From an uncultured bacterium (GTDB taxonomy: Bacteria > Verrucomicrobiota > Kiritimatiellia > RFP12 > UBA1067), in assembly GCA_902761035.1 (NCBI GenBank), contig CACWIW010000034.1, positions 1-33,065 of the forward strand: DNA of 33,065 nt. Direction: 5' to 3'. The first letter of the stretch is position 1. Each line of letters starts with the position of its first letter. The position numbers were made by a program, and so were the translations under genes. The notes beneath the pieces were generated by a model. The model was given only the letters and a program-made list of their open reading frames with translations. It was not told where the DNA came from and searched no databases. This document shows, in pieces, positions 10,104 to 17,295 of the stretch.

Positions 10104-10184
10104 TTACGACCAGCGGCGGTCGTTAGCCCATTCCTTATCCCACTCCTCCGGCACCACGAGGTCCTTCCACCACGGGACGTCCAT
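10104..10184 (-). CDS. Possible 26-aa Trp-rich small protein
   Basis: An ATG five bases after the stop of the SIS-domain gene opens a 26-codon frame ending TAA. The product begins MDVPWWKDLVVPEEW and has five Trp and many charged residues. Codons such as GTC, CCG, GAC, CTC, GTG, GAG and CGC match the GC-rich third-position usage of the neighbours, which argues for real coding. A GAAGG sequence 11-15 nt upstream could serve as a weak ribosome site and translation may be coupled to the upstream stop. I know no family for it; it may also be a decayed C-terminal segment of a longer gene. Confidence 0.35.
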   Translation of the reverse strand: MDVPWWKDLVVPEEWDKEWANDRRWS

Positions 10185-10189
10185 GGTCT

Positions 10190-11992
10190 TCACTTGCCTT
10201 CGCGTAGACGCTTCAGCGCAATCTGCACTGCGCAGGGCGTTTCCTTGCCGGTCCAGTCCTGAGACTCCACCCACTCCTCGGCGGCGAAGAGACGTTGCGC
10301 AGCCTCCTCGTAGGAGATGCCGCCCAACTCCACCAGGAGGCGGATGCCGCGGTCGATGAGCTTCTTGTTTGAGATCGACACCCAGCTCATCCAGTTGCCC
10401 GCTACGCGCCCCATCGCGGCCATCGTGCCTGTGGAGAGGCAGTTGAACGCGAGCTTCACGGCGAGGTGCTTCCATATCTCAAGCGGCGAATCCGCGATGG
10501 GCATGTCGATGTGGATGGCAGGACGCGACAGGCCCGCGCCTCCGGGTCCGATGTGGAAGACGACCTGTTCCGGCCATGCCGACGCGAGCTTCTCCGCGGC
10601 AGCCACGAACTCGGGCGGACGGTCTCCGACAGTCAGCATCACGGCCGCTGCGCGGGTATAACCCTGAATGCGTTCAGGCGCGGGTTCATTGCCGATCATG
10701 TAGGTGATGAGGTCGGAATACTTGATGAGCGGCGGAGAGTCGATGAACCGCTGCGGCATCTTGAGCGAACGGGCGTCCTCGCTCGTGAACTCCAGACAGC
10801 GCGGATGCCTACGCATCATCTCGTTCCAGCACGCTACCGTTGGATGGAGCGGGTTCTTCACGAACGCCCAGCTCTGCGCGAGGTGCTTGTCGCGGCTCGA
10901 GCGGAGCGGCGGCAGCATGAACGTGGGGGAACGCTCCGTGTTGTCTGTGAAGAGGTCGAGCATGCACTTGTCTGCGAGATACGTGATGCGTCCGTGCTTC
11001 TCGTAGACGCCTTTCTCGAACTCAATCGCCCTCACGAGGCCGGCACGGCCTCCTGATGACTCGAGACCAGCGAGCAGCTTCTCGAACGCGACTGTGTAGT
11101 CCTTCGCCGTCTCCTTCGCGAAGCGCGGCATCACGCGGCAGAGCGCCGCTTCAAGTGCGCACGAGCCGAGGAGCTGTTCGGAGCTGGTGGCCTGCATGCG
11201 GGTGGAGCCTGCGAGCGACATCGAGCCGCAGTAGATGTCGAGCACCGTCACCTTCGGGTTGTCGATCGCCTCGCGGCAGCGGTCGAGGTGCGCGCGCAGG
11301 AGGTCGGCTGGGTTGTTGAACACGAGGAAGCACTTCGCCCCGTGTTCGGCGGCGTACTGGAGCGTGCCCAGCACGGACGACGTCTCGCCGCCCTCGGTGA
11401 TGGCCACGAAGGTGTCACCTTCGCCCACGTTGAGCGCGGCGGCCTGGCGGCGTCCGCCCTCCGCGAAGTCCTCGAAGAACTCCACGCTCTTGATGAGCGC
11501 GAAGTCGCCGCCAGTCATGATCGACGCGGAACGGTCTGCAAGCGCGCGCTCCGCCGGCGTCAGCTCCGCCGCGCGGCGGTAGAAGAAGTCGCGCCACATC
11601 GACTCAAGGAGGATGGAGAGGCGTCCCGTGGCGCCGCAGCCCGAGAAGATGATCCGTCCCTTCGGCGCCTGGAGAGTATCCACCATCGACGAGACGAGCT
11701 TCTCGAACTTTTCGCCCGCGAACACGTGCCGCATCGTGATCGGAATCTGCCTGTCGCCGCGCTGGAGACACTGCACTCCCGCAAGCGTTGAGCGCTTGAA
11801 ATCCTCCTCAAGCGTCGCCGTAATCGGGTTCGACTGCTCCGTGGGGATGAAGCCCAGGTGGAACTGCTTCTCGTTGTCGATGAAGTCCCGAGCCTTGGCC
11901 TTCGCCGACTCCGAACACTCGAAGGCCTGAAGGGTCGCGCTTGCCGCGACCGCCGCCACGCCTGCTGCCACAAACCGTGCCATCTTTATCAT
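10190..11992 (-). CDS. Exported double-SIS-domain protein, MurQ/glucokinase-regulator-like
   Basis: A 600-aa protein related to N-acetylmuramate-6-phosphate etherase (MurQ) and glucokinase regulatory protein (GKRP, about 625 aa). First SIS domain (about 110-300): IIFSGCGATGRLSILLES, AITEGGETSSVLG and AGSTRMQATSSEQLL. Second SIS domain (about 440-570): LAFNCLSTGTMAAMGRVAGN and SISNKKLIDRGIRLL, matching the MurQ/GKRP C-terminal signature. The segment after GATGRL does not show the MurQ D-A-S-E catalytic region, so binding rather than etherase activity is possible. Strikingly, residues 1-24 (KMAR, then FVAAGVAAVAASATLQA) form a typical signal peptide, unexpected for a sugar-phosphate-binding fold. 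The start at 11992 gives a 6-nt spacing to AAGGAG; ATG 11995 is the alternative. It is divergent from the LarA-like gene. Confidence 0.78.
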   Translation of the reverse strand: MIKMARFVAAGVAAVAASATLQAFECSESAKAKARDFIDNEKQFHLGFIPTEQSNPITATLEEDFKRSTLAGVQCLQRGDRQIPITMRHVFAGEKFEKLVSSMVDTLQAPKGRIIFSGCGATGRLSILLESMWRDFFYRRAAELTPAERALADRSASIMTGGDFALIKSVEFFEDFAEGGRRQAAALNVGEGDTFVAITEGGETSSVLGTLQYAAEHGAKCFLVFNNPADLLRAHLDRCREAIDNPKVTVLDIYCGSMSLAGSTRMQATSSEQLLGSCALEAALCRVMPRFAKETAKDYTVAFEKLLAGLESSGGRAGLVRAIEFEKGVYEKHGRITYLADKCMLDLFTDNTERSPTFMLPPLRSSRDKHLAQSWAFVKNPLHPTVACWNEMMRRHPRCLEFTSEDARSLKMPQRFIDSPPLIKYSDLITYMIGNEPAPERIQGYTRAAAVMLTVGDRPPEFVAAAEKLASAWPEQVVFHIGPGGAGLSRPAIHIDMPIADSPLEIWKHLAVKLAFNCLSTGTMAAMGRVAGNWMSWVSISNKKLIDRGIRLLVELGGISYEEAAQRLFAAEEWVESQDWTGKETPCAVQIALKRLREGK

Positions 11993-12036
11993 CATTTGCT
12001 CCTTCTTCTCTTAAGTCTACATTTTGACTTGGCGAT

Positions 12037-12065
12037 ACAATATCAAAATCCACTCTTTTCCGCAA
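12037..12065 (-). promoter_or_regulatory. Probable promoter of the SIS-domain gene
   Basis: Minus strand: TTGCGG (12060-12065), 17 bp, TATTGT (12037-12042). The start would be near 12030, about 38 nt before the coding sequence. The hexamers match only partly. Confidence 0.4.
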
Positions 12066-12091
12066 GAGCCATTCCCTACCGCGCCGCAATG

Positions 12092-12100
12092 TGGTATACT
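12092..12100 (+). promoter_or_regulatory. Extended -10 promoter of the LarA-like gene
   Basis: TGGTATACT is an extended -10; the region 17 bp upstream (TTCCCT) is a poor -35. A start near 12107 gives a leader of about 23 nt with GAGGAGT before the ATG at 12130. Confidence 0.6.
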
Positions 12101-12129
12101 TCCCGCATCACCTCATGAGGAGTTAAAAA

Positions 12130-13422
12130 ATGACGGAAACCTTCAAGATCGCCGCGACCGACGCGGGACTCACCGACGACGAAATCCGCGCCGCGCTCAC
12201 GCAGGCGCTACAGCCCGCGCTCGACGCCGGCGAGCTGCGCAACGTCCTCATCCTCCCGCCGGACTTCACGCGCTTCCACTCGAACGCCGGCTTCATCACG
12301 AACTTCTACTACCGCTTCCTGTCCGAACGCGGCGTGAACGTGGACATCCTGCCCGCGCTCGGCACGCACGTGCCCGTGAGCGAGACGCAGTGGAAGACAA
12401 TGTTCGGCGACATTCCCTTCGAGAAGATGATCGTACACAACTGGCGCACCGACGTGGTGAAGCTCGGCGACATCCCCGCCGAGGCCGTGGAGGAAATCTC
12501 TGGCGGGCTCTGGAAGGAATCCCTCCCCGTGGAGGTGAACAAGCTCGTGATGGACCCGAAGTACGACCTCGTTATCTCGCCAGGACAGGTCGTGCCGCAC
12601 GAGGTGATAGGCATGGCCAACCACGCGAAGAACCTCTTCGTGGGCACGGGCGGTTCCGGCATGATCAACGCGAGCCACATGATCGGTGCGGTGTGCGGCA
12701 TGGAGCAGGCGATGGGACGCGACCACACGCCCGTGCGCCGCCTGTTCGACTACGCGATGGAGCACTTCATCTACGGGAAGCGTCCGATCCTATTCTGCCT
12801 CACCGTCACCACGGCCCCCGGCGGAAAGATCCGCACGCACGGTCTCTTCATCGGCGAAGGACGCAACTGTCTCACCGAGGCCGTGAAGCTCGCGCAGCAG
12901 AAGAACGTGGACTACGTGGAGCACGGACTCAAGAAATGCGTCGTGTATCTCGACCCGTCGGAGTTCACCTCCACCTGGCTCGGCAACAAGGCCGTGTACC
13001 GCACGCGCATGGCGATGGCGGACGGCGGCGAGCTGATCATCCTCGCGCCCGGCGTGGAGCGTTTCGGCGAGGACGCGACGGTGGACAAGCTCATCCGCAA
13101 GTACGGCTACCGCGGCCGGCTCCACACGCTGGAGGCGTTCCAGCGTCCGGACGCCGACGACCTCCGCGCGAACATGGGCGCGGCGGCGCACCTCATCCAC
13201 GGTTCCTCCGACGGACGCTTCTCCATCACCTACTGCGTGAAGAACATCACGAAAGAAGAGGTTGAGGGCGTCGGTTTCAAGGCTGCGGACTACGACGAGA
13301 TGGCGGCGAAGTACGATCCTTCAAAGCTTTCCTACGGCTACAACACCGTGGACGGCGAGGAGATCTATTTCATCCCCAACCCCGCCCTCGGCCTCTGGAT
13401 CAACCGCGAGCGTTTCAATTGA
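12130..13422 (+). CDS. LarA-family (DUF2088) nickel-pincer racemase/epimerase
   Basis: A 430-aa member of the lactate racemase family, enzymes that use a nickel-pincer nucleotide to racemise or epimerise alpha-hydroxyacids by hydride transfer. Compared with LarA (D72, R75, H108, H174, K184, H200 in the Lactiplantibacillus enzyme, from memory), I find D45 and R48 in PDFTR, H80 in LGTH, H157 in VPHEV, K167 in NHAKN and H183 in NASHM. The H-K spacing of 10 and K-H spacing of 16 are exactly conserved. The substrate cannot be read from sequence: some homologues are annotated as sugar-acid (for example mannonate) epimerases rather than lactate racemases, which would suit gut carbohydrate use. No larB/larC/larE cofactor genes are in the window. 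The start has a GAGGAGT ribosome site 8 nt upstream. It ends convergent with a decayed minus-strand gene. Confidence 0.85.
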   Translation: MTETFKIAATDAGLTDDEIRAALTQALQPALDAGELRNVLILPPDFTRFHSNAGFITNFYYRFLSERGVNVDILPALGTHVPVSETQWKTMFGDIPFEKMIVHNWRTDVVKLGDIPAEAVEEISGGLWKESLPVEVNKLVMDPKYDLVISPGQVVPHEVIGMANHAKNLFVGTGGSGMINASHMIGAVCGMEQAMGRDHTPVRRLFDYAMEHFIYGKRPILFCLTVTTAPGGKIRTHGLFIGEGRNCLTEAVKLAQQKNVDYVEHGLKKCVVYLDPSEFTSTWLGNKAVYRTRMAMADGGELIILAPGVERFGEDATVDKLIRKYGYRGRLHTLEAFQRPDADDLRANMGAAAHLIHGSSDGRFSITYCVKNITKEEVEGVGFKAADYDEMAAKYDPSKLSYGYNTVDGEEIYFIPNPALGLWINRERFN

Positions 13423-13462
13423 CGGTTACTATTGTGGTGGCCAGGGATAATGTTGGTATCTT

Positions 13463-13724
13463 TCAACCATCGGCTAGGCTGTCGTCGGCAGCATGGCGCA
13501 CTTTCGGCTTCTTGAACAGATTCCGCACCTTCTTCGGTGACCGTTTCCTCTCGTAGAGATGTTCCGTAACGGCCGCACAGACTGCCTTTGCGTCTGCCGG
13601 GAGCGCCCGCCCGGGCGATCTCGCTCATCTCCTTCAGGAGGCGCTTCGCCTCGGCCCAGTTCGCGGACCACGCCGCCACGTTCTCGACGAAGTCCGCCGG
13701 AACGTAGATTTGTAATCCGTGCAC
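13463..13724 (-). pseudogene. Frameshifted small gene of unknown function
   Basis: The minus strand opens at GTG 13724 (GAGG six nt upstream) as MHGLQIYVPADFVENVAA and continues to EMSEIARAGAPG. In the next frame, one base later, the sequence continues as ADAKAVCAAVTEHLYERKR and SPKKVRNLFKKP to a TGA at 13463-13465. Both halves have natural amphipathic composition, while the alternative continuation of each frame is Arg/Ser-rich nonsense, so a single inserted base near the GC-rich run at about 13597-13617 best explains it. The restored product would be about 87 aa, with an acidic/hydrophobic first half and a basic Lys/Arg tail that could bind nucleic acid. I do not recognise the family. A programmed frameshift or a sequencing error remain alternatives. 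Confidence 0.55.
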
Positions 13725-13778
13725 TTTAAACCTCAAACCGCTTCAAACCATGCGGCTCGCCAAGGATGGCTCGCCCTC

Positions 13779-13810
13779 CTTTGCGCCTATTTGTTCTTTG
13801 GGGCCAAACT
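13779..13810. repeat. CTTTGCG-type dispersed repeat, copy 1
   Basis: Resembles the element at 16958-16992: CTTTGCG, CCT, TT-G, TTCTTTG, GGC, AAA, ACT in the same order and orientation with small differences. The two copies bracket the three-gene operon at 13853-16374. Confidence 0.45.
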
Positions 13811-13852
13811 TTCCTCACTTCCCAGGCAAGACGTTTTACGCATCCTCAGCCA

Positions 13853-14914
13853 TCATGAGATTTTTCTGATGTCATCTTCATCAAAGAACACCTCGTACAT
13901 TCCATCAATGTCAAATGTCGCGCTGTCGCACCTCGGGCCACCGAAAATTTTTGCCCGTGCATTCCCCTGTAGTGCCTTCTGTTTAGCGTATGCTCTTGGC
14001 TCCACGTGTCGCAAGGCACGTCCAAAGTCTTGTACCGAAGTATACACCCAGGTTGTCCCGTAAGCGGCAAGTATCGAGCCTGCCGGAACGAACTTACGAA
14101 GATGATGCCACACGCAGCCCCCATATTCAAAGACATGTGGCTTCTTGAACACGGTCAATAAAACATCCTCAAAAGGAGGATACACCGGCCATGCAAAAAG
14201 ATTCTCCGAATGAATCCCTCGCTTTCTCAAGTAGTCTAGTGTCAATTTCACCCCGCCATCACCATGCCTGTCATTGTACCTGTCATATTGCTTGTAGAGG
14301 TCGAAAAACCAAAAGACCTCATTCGAGATGTCCTTGGGGGTGCAAAACTCAAATCCATCAGGATTGCTAAAATCTGAAGGGTGCCACTCGCGATCAAAGA
14401 ATTCGCGGGCGTCTATGCGGTTACCTTCTGCGTCCGTCAGATATTCAAACTTTTGGTTTAGTCCCCCGTCGATGGCAATGCGCGGAGGATGGGTCGGGTC
14501 TGCCATGACGCATACCCACGAAGGCTTCTTCTCGCGGACAATCGGTTGCTTCGGGAGATTCAGGCTTCTCAAGAGCTCGTTGTCCGTCATCTTTTGGATT
14601 GCCTTAGGTTCCATTCGACCGTTTATTGTATTGCGTTCATATTCCGTCTTTGAAAGTTCCCACAAGGCCGTATCTGTCATCTTTCGCCCGTGCCCATCCC
14701 GTAGATACGACATCTGGGAATGGATTTCGCTCGCCGGTCGGCAAATGATGTAAAATCGGTCGAAGAATGCATACGGGAAAGCAAAGAACCCTTTTCGCCT
14801 TGGCGGACGATGTGGTGACTGATCGATGTTCGGACATGCTCTGTGGAGTTTCTGCTCAAACGCCTTCATGTCACCAAAACGGACAAACTTCATTCCTCGC
14901 TTAATTCGTTTCAT
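13853..14914 (-). CDS. Uncharacterised protein, tandem paralogue B
   Basis: A 353-aa cytoplasmic-looking protein with no signal peptide or membrane segment. It is clearly paralogous to the adjacent upstream gene; by eye about half the residues match. Shared blocks, in order: KFVRFGD, GFFAFPYAFFDR, HSQMSYLRDG, MTDNELL, LPKQPI, PSWVCVM, VKLTLDYLRKRGI, LFAWPVYPP, a WHHLRKFVP block, AAYGTTWVYT and FFDEDDI-KI at the end. I do not recognise the family; conserved His, Trp and Asp clusters suggest an enzyme or effector-like fold. The start is uncertain: ATG 14914 is used; TTG 14953 directly follows the upstream stop, and ATG 14893 would match the paralogue's KF(I/V)RFGD start exactly. GC content is visibly lower than in the flanking housekeeping genes, suggesting acquisition. 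Confidence 0.75.
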   Translation of the reverse strand: MKRIKRGMKFVRFGDMKAFEQKLHRACPNIDQSPHRPPRRKGFFAFPYAFFDRFYIICRPASEIHSQMSYLRDGHGRKMTDTALWELSKTEYERNTINGRMEPKAIQKMTDNELLRSLNLPKQPIVREKKPSWVCVMADPTHPPRIAIDGGLNQKFEYLTDAEGNRIDAREFFDREWHPSDFSNPDGFEFCTPKDISNEVFWFFDLYKQYDRYNDRHGDGGVKLTLDYLRKRGIHSENLFAWPVYPPFEDVLLTVFKKPHVFEYGGCVWHHLRKFVPAGSILAAYGTTWVYTSVQDFGRALRHVEPRAYAKQKALQGNARAKIFGGPRCDSATFDIDGMYEVFFDEDDIRKIS

Positions 14915-14953
14915 TCTTGCCGCTTTCTCTTCAGGATCATCATTCGATATCAA

Positions 14954-15991
14954 TCACGTGATTTTCTTGATGTCATCCTCGTCAAAAAATGTCTCATACA
15001 TGCCCTCGATGGTGATTTCCGCGTTGGGGCAATTCGGGCCACCGAAAAGGCTGGCCTTGGCGTTGCCACGTAATGCCCGTTGCTTACCGTAGGCTTGCGG
15101 TTCAGCGCGTCTCAGAGCTCGTTCGAAGTCGCGCATGGTGGTATACACCCATGTTGTCCCGTATGCGGCGAGCACCGCACGCGGCGGCACAAAATGGCGG
15201 AGGTGGTGCCAGATGCAACCGTCATAGTCAAAGATGTGCGGCTTCTTGAAAAGAGTCAGCCAAACGTCCTCGCCGGGCGGGTACACGGGCCACGCGAAGA
15301 GTCTCTCGACGCCGATTCCCCGCTTGCGCAGGTAGTCGAGCGTCAACTTCACTCCGTCGCCATCCCAGTTAAGCAGAAAACCGGACTGGTTGCCGAGTCC
15401 TAAGAGATATACGGATTCATCTAGGATGTTGTCCGGCGTGCAATAATCAAAATCGCCCGCAGCATCGAAGTCGGACGGATACCACTTACGTCTGAAGAAT
15501 CCCCGAACCGGCACGCGCTCTCCGTTCGAACCCGTCAGATAGTCGAACTGCCGGTCCAGCATTCCGTCTTCATTAAGGCAGGGGGGAGGTTTCGGATTCC
15601 TCATAACGCACACCCACGAGGGTCTGTATTCGCGCTTAATCGGCTGTTTAGGGAGCCCTAGCTTCTTCAGTAATTCGTTGTCGGTCATCGTACGGATGAC
15701 CTTCGGACGCCTAAGGCCGGTTTCAGGGCAGAATTCTGTTTCGGTTTCCGAAAGCACATCCTTGTCAGCGTCGGTCAGCTTCCTCCCGTTCCCATCCCTG
15801 AGATAAACCATCTGGGAATGTGCCTCGCATGCCGGATGGCACATGATATAGCATCTATCGAAGAACGCGTACGGAAAGGCGAAGAAACCCCTTTGACGTG
15901 GCGGGGCATTCGCATACTCCGAAGCGTCCGGGATTTTCTCGTAATGCCTTTGCTTAAGAGCCTTCAAGTCGCCAAATCTGATAAATTTCAT
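14954..15991 (-). CDS. Uncharacterised protein, tandem paralogue A
   Basis: A 345-aa protein sharing all conserved blocks of the downstream paralogue (KFIRFGD, GFFAFPYAFFDR, MTDNELL, LPKQPI, LTLDYLRKRGI, LFAWPVYPP, WHHLRHFVP, AAYGTTWVYT, FFDEDDIKKI). The ATG at 15991 overlaps the TGA of the Sel1-like gene (ATGA), with GGAGG 13 nt upstream, which argues for translational coupling; ATG 16003 would add four residues but sits almost on the ribosome site. The gene ends one base before a possible TTG start of paralogue B. No known family is recognised. The tandem duplication with strong conservation implies selection on both copies. Confidence 0.8.
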   Translation of the reverse strand: MKFIRFGDLKALKQRHYEKIPDASEYANAPPRQRGFFAFPYAFFDRCYIMCHPACEAHSQMVYLRDGNGRKLTDADKDVLSETETEFCPETGLRRPKVIRTMTDNELLKKLGLPKQPIKREYRPSWVCVMRNPKPPPCLNEDGMLDRQFDYLTGSNGERVPVRGFFRRKWYPSDFDAAGDFDYCTPDNILDESVYLLGLGNQSGFLLNWDGDGVKLTLDYLRKRGIGVERLFAWPVYPPGEDVWLTLFKKPHIFDYDGCIWHHLRHFVPPRAVLAAYGTTWVYTTMRDFERALRRAEPQAYGKQRALRGNAKASLFGGPNCPNAEITIEGMYETFFDEDDIKKIT

Positions 15992-16374
15992 TTTGGGGCA
16001 CATGCCTCCTTTCCAAGTTCTTCATAGAATTGCCTTATCTGCGAATAGTCGCCAAACTGCAAAACCGTACGTTCCCAAGTCCAGTCCATCCAGTCCTGCT
16101 CCTTGCGTTCCAACGCCATCGCCTTCGCGCGCCAGTCACGGCCTTTGGCAAATCGCTGCGGGTTTTCGACATCGTCCTCGCAAAGCGTCGCCATCTTATA
16201 TACGCACGAAAGGTTTCCCAGCTTCACGCCATTCGTGAAATGCTCACGGGCGCCTTCGAAGTCCGGCACGTGTCCATCTTCGCCGGATCCATACAGGCAG
16301 CGCATCCCCTCCAACCACTCGTCATCGCCGGGGACTTGTGGATGAAAATGTTCCATCCAATTTGAATCGCCCAT
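15988..16374 (-). CDS. Small Sel1-repeat-like protein
   Basis: A 128-aa acidic, helical protein. The stretch EWLEGMRCLYGSG, then EGAREHFTNGVKLGNLSCV and YKMATLCEDD resembles one to two Sel1/TPR-like helix pairs (A/G at small positions, L and Y spacing), suggesting a protein-protein adaptor. The ATG at 16374 has AAAGGAG 8 nt upstream. It is the first gene of an operon with the two paralogues, coupled to the next by an ATGA overlap. A role as partner or chaperone of the paralogues is inference from coupling only. It is short for a Sel1 protein, and a single-repeat assignment is weak. Confidence 0.65.
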   Translation of the reverse strand: MGDSNWMEHFHPQVPGDDEWLEGMRCLYGSGEDGHVPDFEGAREHFTNGVKLGNLSCVYKMATLCEDDVENPQRFAKGRDWRAKAMALERKEQDWMDWTWERTVLQFGDYSQIRQFYEELGKEACAPK

Positions 16375-16457
16375 GTCATCAACTCCTTTCTCAATTTTTT
16401 ATAGAGATATCAATGGAACTCTCAGGTTTTCGCGTGGATTATTTGCTCAAGCGGCTC

Positions 16458-16473
16458 GGCGAGACATCTCGCC
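16458..16473 (-). promoter_or_regulatory. Hairpin in the leader of the Sel1-paralogue operon
   Basis: GGCGAG, a 4-nt loop, CTCGCC: a perfect 6-bp stem lying in the predicted 164-nt untranslated leader between the promoter (16545-16573) and the ATG at 16374. It has no T-tract, so a regulatory or stabilising structure is more likely than a terminator. Confidence 0.35.
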
Positions 16474-16544
16474 CAGTTGCTGTTACCCACCGGAAGCGCC
16501 AACAGTTTTACACCGTTCTGGGAGTTCTTTTTTACCATACCGGT

Positions 16545-16573
16545 ATTCTACCACATCGCCGCGTAGAGCGCAA
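16545..16573 (-). promoter_or_regulatory. Probable promoter of the Sel1-paralogue operon
   Basis: Minus strand: TTGCGC (16568-16573), 17 bp, TAGAAT (16545-16550), with an extended TGG just before the -10. It resembles the TTGCGT-N17-TACACT promoter of the Abi_2 gene. Confidence 0.5.
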
Positions 16574-16681
16574 TTGCAAAACGTGTTGCCAAGTATTCGG
16601 TCACTCATCTGCGTATCCATTTTTGGCCATGTAGCCCGCCGCCTACACTTCACGTAGGAATGAACATGAGGATAACTTTGA

Positions 16682-16780
16682 TTGCTTTCGCTATTGGGAG
16701 ATTGGGAGCCTCGGAGATAAGGAGAGTTACAACTTCTCCCATCCTCCAAAACTCCGAAACTCCCAATAGAGCGAAAGTAA
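16682..16780. repeat. Long imperfect inverted repeat built of GGAG units
   Basis: The left arm (16682-about 16730) and the reverse complement of the right arm (about 16731-16780) align over nearly 50 nt: TT-CTTTCGCT, ATTGGGAG, TT-GGAG, GGAG, GGAGA. Each arm is itself a run of GGAG words at 8-9-nt intervals. The whole could extrude as a long cruciform or form an extended RNA hairpin. Confidence 0.65.
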
Positions 16781-16822
16781 CTAAGATAATTCACAATGAA
16801 GTTATAGGTCTGGATTATTCGC

Positions 16823-16947
16823 AATCCCCCAATTCCCAATTCCCAATTCCCCATTCCCTATTCCCCATTCCCCATTCCCAATTCCCCACTCCCCAATTCC
16901 CCATTCCCCATTCCCAATTCCCCATTCTCAATTCCCCATTCCCCCCT
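16823..16947. repeat. Heptamer/octamer short tandem repeat array
   Basis: About 17 consecutive units of (A)ATTCCC(C), 7 or 8 nt each, with a few variants (ATTCCCT, ACTCCCC, ATTCTC). The strand bias is extreme (no G over more than 100 nt). It resembles the short tandemly repeated heptamers known from cyanobacteria. Confidence 0.8.
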
Positions 16948-16957
16948 TTGTAATGCA

Positions 16958-16992
16958 CTTTGCGACCTTTGCGTTCTTTGCGGCTAAAAACT
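16958..16992. repeat. CTTTGCG-type dispersed repeat, copy 2
   Basis: Three successive CTTTGCG words (CTTTGCGA, CCTTTGCGTT, CTTTGCGGC) followed by TAAAAACT. It is similar to 13779-13810 in the same orientation, so the pair brackets the Sel1-paralogue operon. Confidence 0.45.
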
Positions 16993-17078
16993 GAAATCCA
17001 ACTTCGATTTAGGTTTATTTCCCATGCTTTGCCCTTGAACTGCTTTCCTGTTTGTTATGGCCTTTAGAGCGCCGATTT

Positions 17079-17165
17079 GTGACACCTAGGTGTCACACCC
17101 TATGACACCTAGGTGTCATACCCAGTGACACCTAGGTGTCACAACCCCTGACACCTAGGTGTCAC
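17079..17165. repeat. Four identical 16-bp palindromes at exact 23-bp spacing
   Basis: TGACACCTAGGTGTCA occurs at 17080, 17103, 17126 and 17149, every copy perfect, separated by three different 7-nt spacers (CACCCTA, TACCCAG, CAACCCC). In the first three copies the palindrome extends to 18-20 bp because flanking bases also match. Spacer divergence with perfect palindromes suggests selection for the palindromes. The array ends about 220 bp upstream of the DUF362 promoter. It is a candidate operator or iteron-like array, or a structural satellite. Confidence 0.9.
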
Positions 17166-17295
17166 GGATCACAGACAGTGATTGGAAGCTCTTCCTTGAC
17201 GGATTTAGCGATGCCGTAATACTACGGTTCGGGCCGGCCTTGTATTTCCGCGCCTCTGCGTGAGATTACGGCGCGGAATCACGTGCAATTGATTC

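Noticed and set aside
16660..16953. Plus-strand frame rich in Ser, Pro, Phe and Ile
   Set aside because: It is a translation of the hairpin and heptamer repeats, with no ribosome site and no natural composition.
17079..17165. CRISPR array
   Set aside because: Spacers are only 7 nt, repeats are full palindromes and no cas gene is present.
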